This document shows positions 33,694 to 36,759 of a stretch of DNA of 36,759 bases, one piece after another (position 1 is the first letter of the stretch; the number at the start of each line of letters is the position of its first letter). The notes below the pieces were generated by a model. It was not told where the DNA came from and did not search any database. It saw only the letters and a program-made list of their open reading frames with translations. The position numbers were made by a program, and so were the translations under genes. The stretch lies in contig JABCYW010000051.1 of NCBI GenBank assembly GCA_013289985.1, positions 1 through 36,759 on the forward strand, read 5' to 3'. This DNA is from Betaproteobacteria bacterium. Lineage in GTDB: Bacteria > Pseudomonadota > Gammaproteobacteria > Burkholderiales > Burkholderiaceae_C.

Positions 33694-34962
33694 ATGCTGA
33701 AGAAGATCCGTGTCGACCAAGTCCGTCTGGGCATGCACCTGCACGCGCTGGAGGGGGCCTGGATGGACCATCCGTTCTGGAAGACCCGCTTCGTGATCCG
33801 CGATGCCGAACAGCTCAGGAAGCTGCAGGACAGCATGGTCGCCGAGGTCTGGATCGATCCTGAGAAGGGCCTGGACGCGGCCGGGGACGCCCCCGCGCTG
33901 CCCGCGTCCGCGCTCGCGACCGTGGACGCCGCGGTGGCCCCGGCCTCGCTGCCGGCCGAGCCGGCGTCGCGCCCGGCGGCCGGGCGCACGTCCACCCCGG
34001 TGCCGCCGCCTTCCAGGAGCTTCGTCGACGAGATGCGCACCGCGAGCGCGGTCTGCAAGAAGGGCAAGGCGCAGGTCGAGAGGATGTTCAACGAGGCCCG
34101 CCTGGGCCGCGCCATCGACGCCGAGTCGCTCATGCCGCTGGTGCAGGAGATCTCCGACTCCGTCATCCGCAACCCCGGCGCGATCGTCAGCCTCGCGCGC
34201 CTGAAGACGCAGGACGACTACTCGTACATGCACTCGGTGGCCGTCTGCGCGCTGATGGTGGCGCTGGGCCGCGAACTCGGCTTCGACGAGGAGCAGTGCC
34301 GCACCGCGGGCACGGCGGGCCTGCTGCACGACGTGGGCAAGGCGCTGATGCCGCTGGACATCCTGAACAAGCCGGGCAAGCTCACCGACCAGGAGTTCGA
34401 CGTGATGCGCAGCCATCCGGTGCGCGGCCACGAACTGCTGCAGGAGGCGCGCGGCACCGTGCCCGAGGCGATGGACGTGTGCCTGCACCACCACGAGCGC
34501 TTCGACGGCGGCGGCTACCCGCACAAGCTGCCCAACGACCAGCTCAACCAGCTGGTGCGCATGGGCTCCATCTGCGACGTCTACGACGCGATCACGTCCG
34601 ACCGGCCGTACAAGAACGGCTGGGACCCGGCCGACTCGATCGGCAGGATGGCCGGCTGGAAGGGCCAGTTCGACCCGCTGGTCTTCGCGGCCTTCGTCAA
34701 GGGCATCGGCATCTATCCCACCGGCTCGCTGGTGCGCCTGCAGTCCGGCCGGCTGGCCGTGGTCGTGGAACAGAACCCGCGGGCGCTGACCGCGCCGGTC
34801 GTGCGGGTGTTCTATTCGATCAAGTCGGGCATGCCGGTGTCGCTGCAGCGGCTCGACCTGTCGAACGGCACCAGCGACCGCATCGCGGGGCGGGAGCCGC
34901 CGGAGAAGTGGAACTTCACGTTCCTCGACGAGCTGTGGGCGGGCGACGCGGCCAAGCGTTGA
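33694..34962 (+). CDS. HD-GYP domain cyclic-di-GMP phosphodiesterase with DUF3391
   Basis: A 422-residue cytoplasmic protein. Residues about 1-60 match DUF3391 ([17 protein letters not shown]). A Pro/Ala-rich linker (about 60-108) follows, then an HD-GYP domain (about 150-340) that breaks down cyclic-di-GMP to pGpG or GMP. Metal-site residues are visible: His212-Asp213 in LLHDVGK, His241 in HPVRGHE, His265-His266 in [13 protein letters not shown], and Asp295 in [14 protein letters not shown]. The GYP itself is at 274-276. It probably lowers cyclic-di-GMP and affects motility or biofilm. The ATG at 33694 gives the family start MLKKI but lacks a clear ribosome site. It is preceded by the cytochrome c terminator and followed by a terminator shared with the RND gene. 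Confidence 0.94.
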   Translation: MLKKIRVDQVRLGMHLHALEGAWMDHPFWKTRFVIRDAEQLRKLQDSMVAEVWIDPEKGLDAAGDAPALPASALATVDAAVAPASLPAEPASRPAAGRTSTPVPPPSRSFVDEMRTASAVCKKGKAQVERMFNEARLGRAIDAESLMPLVQEISDSVIRNPGAIVSLARLKTQDDYSYMHSVAVCALMVALGRELGFDEEQCRTAGTAGLLHDVGKALMPLDILNKPGKLTDQEFDVMRSHPVRGHELLQEARGTVPEAMDVCLHHHERFDGGGYPHKLPNDQLNQLVRMGSICDVYDAITSDRPYKNGWDPADSIGRMAGWKGQFDPLVFAAFVKGIGIYPTGSLVRLQSGRLAVVVEQNPRALTAPVVRVFYSIKSGMPVSLQRLDLSNGTSDRIAGREPPEKWNFTFLDELWAGDAAKR

Positions 34963-34981
34963 AGCCGACGCCGGAATGAAG

Positions 34982-35012
34982 AAGGGCCCGACGTCGCCGC
35001 CGGGCCCTTTCG
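34982..35012. terminator. Terminator hairpin between HD-GYP and RND genes
   Basis: AAGGGCCCG (34982-34990) pairs with CGGGCCCTT (35001-35009) over a 10-base loop, with TTT following on the plus strand. It lies 19 bases after the HD-GYP stop and 18 bases from the convergent RND stop, and may serve both. Confidence 0.75.
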
Positions 35013-35030
35013 CTTGTCGGATCGCGAGGA

Positions 35031-36759
35031 TCAGTGCGCCGGCTTCGGCGCCATCTCGTCGTCGAGCAGGCGTGCCTCGTCGTCCAGCGCCTCGTCCTTG
35101 CTGGCGGTCTTCTCGTGGTCCGAGCCGATCAGCAGGTAGAACGCGGGCACCACGAACAGCGTGAACAGCGTGCCGATGGACATGCCGGTGAAGATCACCA
35201 GGCCCATCGCCTGGCGGCCGGCGGCGCCGGCGCCGGACGCGATCACCAGCGGCACCACGCCGAAGACCATCGCGGCGGTGGTCATCAGGATCGGGCGCAG
35301 CCGGATGCCGGTGGCCGCGAGGATGGCCTCGAGCTTGGACAGGCCCTTCTTCTGCTCGTTGTTGGCCACCTCGACGATCAGGATCCCGTGCTTGGAGATC
35401 AGCCCCATCAGCGTCACCAGCCCCACCTGCGTGTAGATGTTGATGGACGAGAAGCCGAGGAAGATGAAGATCATCGCGCCGAACAGGGCCATCGGCACCG
35501 AGAACAGGATGACGATCGGATCGCGGAAGCTTTCGAACTGCGCCGCCAGCGCCAGGAACACGATGATGACGGCGAAGGCCAGCGTCACGACGAAGCCGCC
35601 CGACTCGTTGGCGAAGATGCGCGACTGACCCGCGTAGTCGACGTTGTAGCCGGTGGGCGCGACCTCGTGGAGCGTGTCCGTCAGCAGCTTCAGGGCCTCG
35701 CCCTGCGACAGGCCGGCCACGCCAGAGATCGTCACCGAGTTCTGCTGCTGGAAGCGCGTGATGGATTCCGGCTGGACGCTGTACTTCAGGTGCGCCACGG
35801 TGCTGGCGGGAATCAGGCCCGCGTTGGGCGTCTTGATGTAGAAATCCAGCACGTTCGACGGGTTCAGGCGGTCCACCTGCTGCACCTGCGGGATCACCTT
35901 GTACGAGCGGCCCGCGATGGAGAAGTAGTTGACGTAGCCGCCACCCAGCGCGGCACCGAGGGCCTGGCCCACGTCCTGCTGGGTCATGCCCAGCGCCGCG
36001 ATCTTGTCGCGATCCACTTCGACGGTGGCCTGCGGCGCGTCGAGCTTCAGGTCGCCGTCGAGGAAGTAGAACTTGCCGGAGGCCTGCACCTTGGCCATCA
36101 CCTGCTGGGCCACGGTGTTGAGGTTCTCGAACGGCTCGGTCGTCGTGATGACGAACTGCACCGGCAGGCCCGAGGTGCCCGGCAGCGGCGGGAACTGGAA
36201 CGCGGCGACGCGCGCGCCGGCGATCTTGTTCCACTTGTTCTGCAGGTCCAGCTGGATCTGGTGCGCGTTGCGCGTGCGCTCGCCCCAGTCCTTCAGCAAC
36301 ACGCCGCCGATGCCCGCGTTGACCGTCGGCACGCCGGTGATCTGGAACATCTGCTTGTACTCGGGCGTCTGGTGCGCGACGTCGAACACCTGCTGCGCAT
36401 ACGTCTGCATCTGGTCGGACGTCGCCGTCGGGGCGCCCACCACCTGCGACAGCACCACGCCCTGGTCTTCCTCGGGCGCGAGTTCGGACTGCGACATCTT
36501 GAACATGACGACCAGCAGCGCCAGCAGGATGAAGCCCATCACGACCAGCACGGGGTAGGTGCTCAACAGGCTGCGCAGCAGGCGCGTGTACGCGCCGTGC
36601 ACCTTCTCGAACACGTGGTCGATCGCCTTGGCGAACTTGCCGTTGTCCTGCTCGGGCGAGAAGATCTGGGCGCACATCATCGGCGACAGCGTCAGCGCGA
36701 CGACACCCGAGACGAACACCGCGGCCGCCAGCGTGAACGCGAACTCGGTGAACAGCGCG
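35031..36759 (-). CDS. RND efflux transporter permease, C-terminal part (cut by window edge)
   Basis: About 576 residues of an inner-membrane RND pump of the HAE1/MdtBC-like group; a full protein would be about 1030-1060. The open frame runs off the right edge through TEFAFTLAAAVFVSG, and the GTG at 36719 is internal, not a start. Visible parts are LTLSPMMCAQIF, a following membrane helix (LVVMGFILLALLVVMF), the second porter/docking region with LAPEEDQGVV and FQFPPLPG. The C-terminal membrane bundle then follows with VTLAFAVIIVFLALAAQFES, VPMALFGAMIFI, GLISKHGILIVE and RLRPILMTTAAMVFG. It ends in an acidic, Lys-rich tail. It exports drugs or other small molecules with a periplasmic adaptor and an outer-membrane channel. 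The adaptor gene is probably just outside the window, which I cannot confirm. Confidence 0.93.
   Translation of the reverse strand, partial: ALFTEFAFTLAAAVFVSGVVALTLSPMMCAQIFSPEQDNGKFAKAIDHVFEKVHGAYTRLLRSLLSTYPVLVVMGFILLALLVVMFKMSQSELAPEEDQGVVLSQVVGAPTATSDQMQTYAQQVFDVAHQTPEYKQMFQITGVPTVNAGIGGVLLKDWGERTRNAHQIQLDLQNKWNKIAGARVAAFQFPPLPGTSGLPVQFVITTTEPFENLNTVAQQVMAKVQASGKFYFLDGDLKLDAPQATVEVDRDKIAALGMTQQDVGQALGAALGGGYVNYFSIAGRSYKVIPQVQQVDRLNPSNVLDFYIKTPNAGLIPASTVAHLKYSVQPESITRFQQQNSVTISGVAGLSQGEALKLLTDTLHEVAPTGYNVDYAGQSRIFANESGGFVVTLAFAVIIVFLALAAQFESFRDPIVILFSVPMALFGAMIFIFLGFSSINIYTQVGLVTLMGLISKHGILIVEVANNEQKKGLSKLEAILAATGIRLRPILMTTAAMVFGVVPLVIASGAGAAGRQAMGLVIFTGMSIGTLFTLFVVPAFYLLIGSDHEKTASKDEALDDEARLLDDEMAPKPAH

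Noticed and set aside
36717-36719. GTG as the start of the RND pump gene
   Set aside because: The frame continues upstream to the window edge with conserved RND sequence (TEFAFTLAAAVFVSG), so the GTG is internal.

Overview
The window is chromosomal DNA of very high GC, about 70% by eye, from a betaproteobacterium. Burkholderiales, in the Comamonadaceae / Rubrivivax-Roseateles neighbourhood, is the best guess. This rests on a DUF3579 gene, the argD-argF / DUF3579 / rpsT neighbourhood, a tamA-tamB pair, a MoxR/CoxE-type pair, a c4-type cytochrome and dense, tightly packed operons. The species is inferred, not shown. I see no tRNA, rRNA, insertion sequence, phage gene or CRISPR array.

Layout. 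20-7048 (all minus strand) reads in transcription order: calcineurin-like phosphoesterase, Ser/Thr kinase fused to a universal-stress domain, kynB, SAM methyltransferase, long-form aminopeptidase P, and a second-type YebC protein. 7283-10695 (plus) is a coupled pair: an exported AcpA-like phosphoesterase and a di-heme peroxidase. 10700-14242 (minus) holds argD-argF, preceded by a terminator-like leader hairpin and followed by a beta-propeller lipoprotein. 14444-15247 holds DUF3579 (plus) and rpsT (minus), with a nested REP-like inverted repeat and the rpsT terminator between them.

15452-20193 (minus) is the most unusual part. An ECF sigma factor is followed by a zinc-type membrane anti-sigma factor, a subtilisin-like protease and an outer-membrane porin-like protein, then a TIGR03118-type propeller lipoprotein. 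The outer half of the anti-sigma factor looks like a subtilase propeptide, so the neighbouring protease may be part of the signalling switch. The junctions sigma/anti-sigma and anti-sigma/protease are each spanned exactly by a short ORF that overlaps its neighbours at both ends.

20355-27977 (minus) is a CoxE-like VWA protein overlapping tamA, then tamB. 28187-29746 (plus) is a chemoreceptor with a possible sigma-28 promoter. 29771-32735 (minus) is a MoxR ATPase, a GNAT acetyltransferase and an exported GH1 glycosidase in one tight run. 32871-34962 (plus) is a di-heme cytochrome c and an HD-GYP phosphodiesterase. From 35031 to the right edge (minus) is the C-terminal half of an RND efflux pump. 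No gap between genes exceeds about 235 bases.
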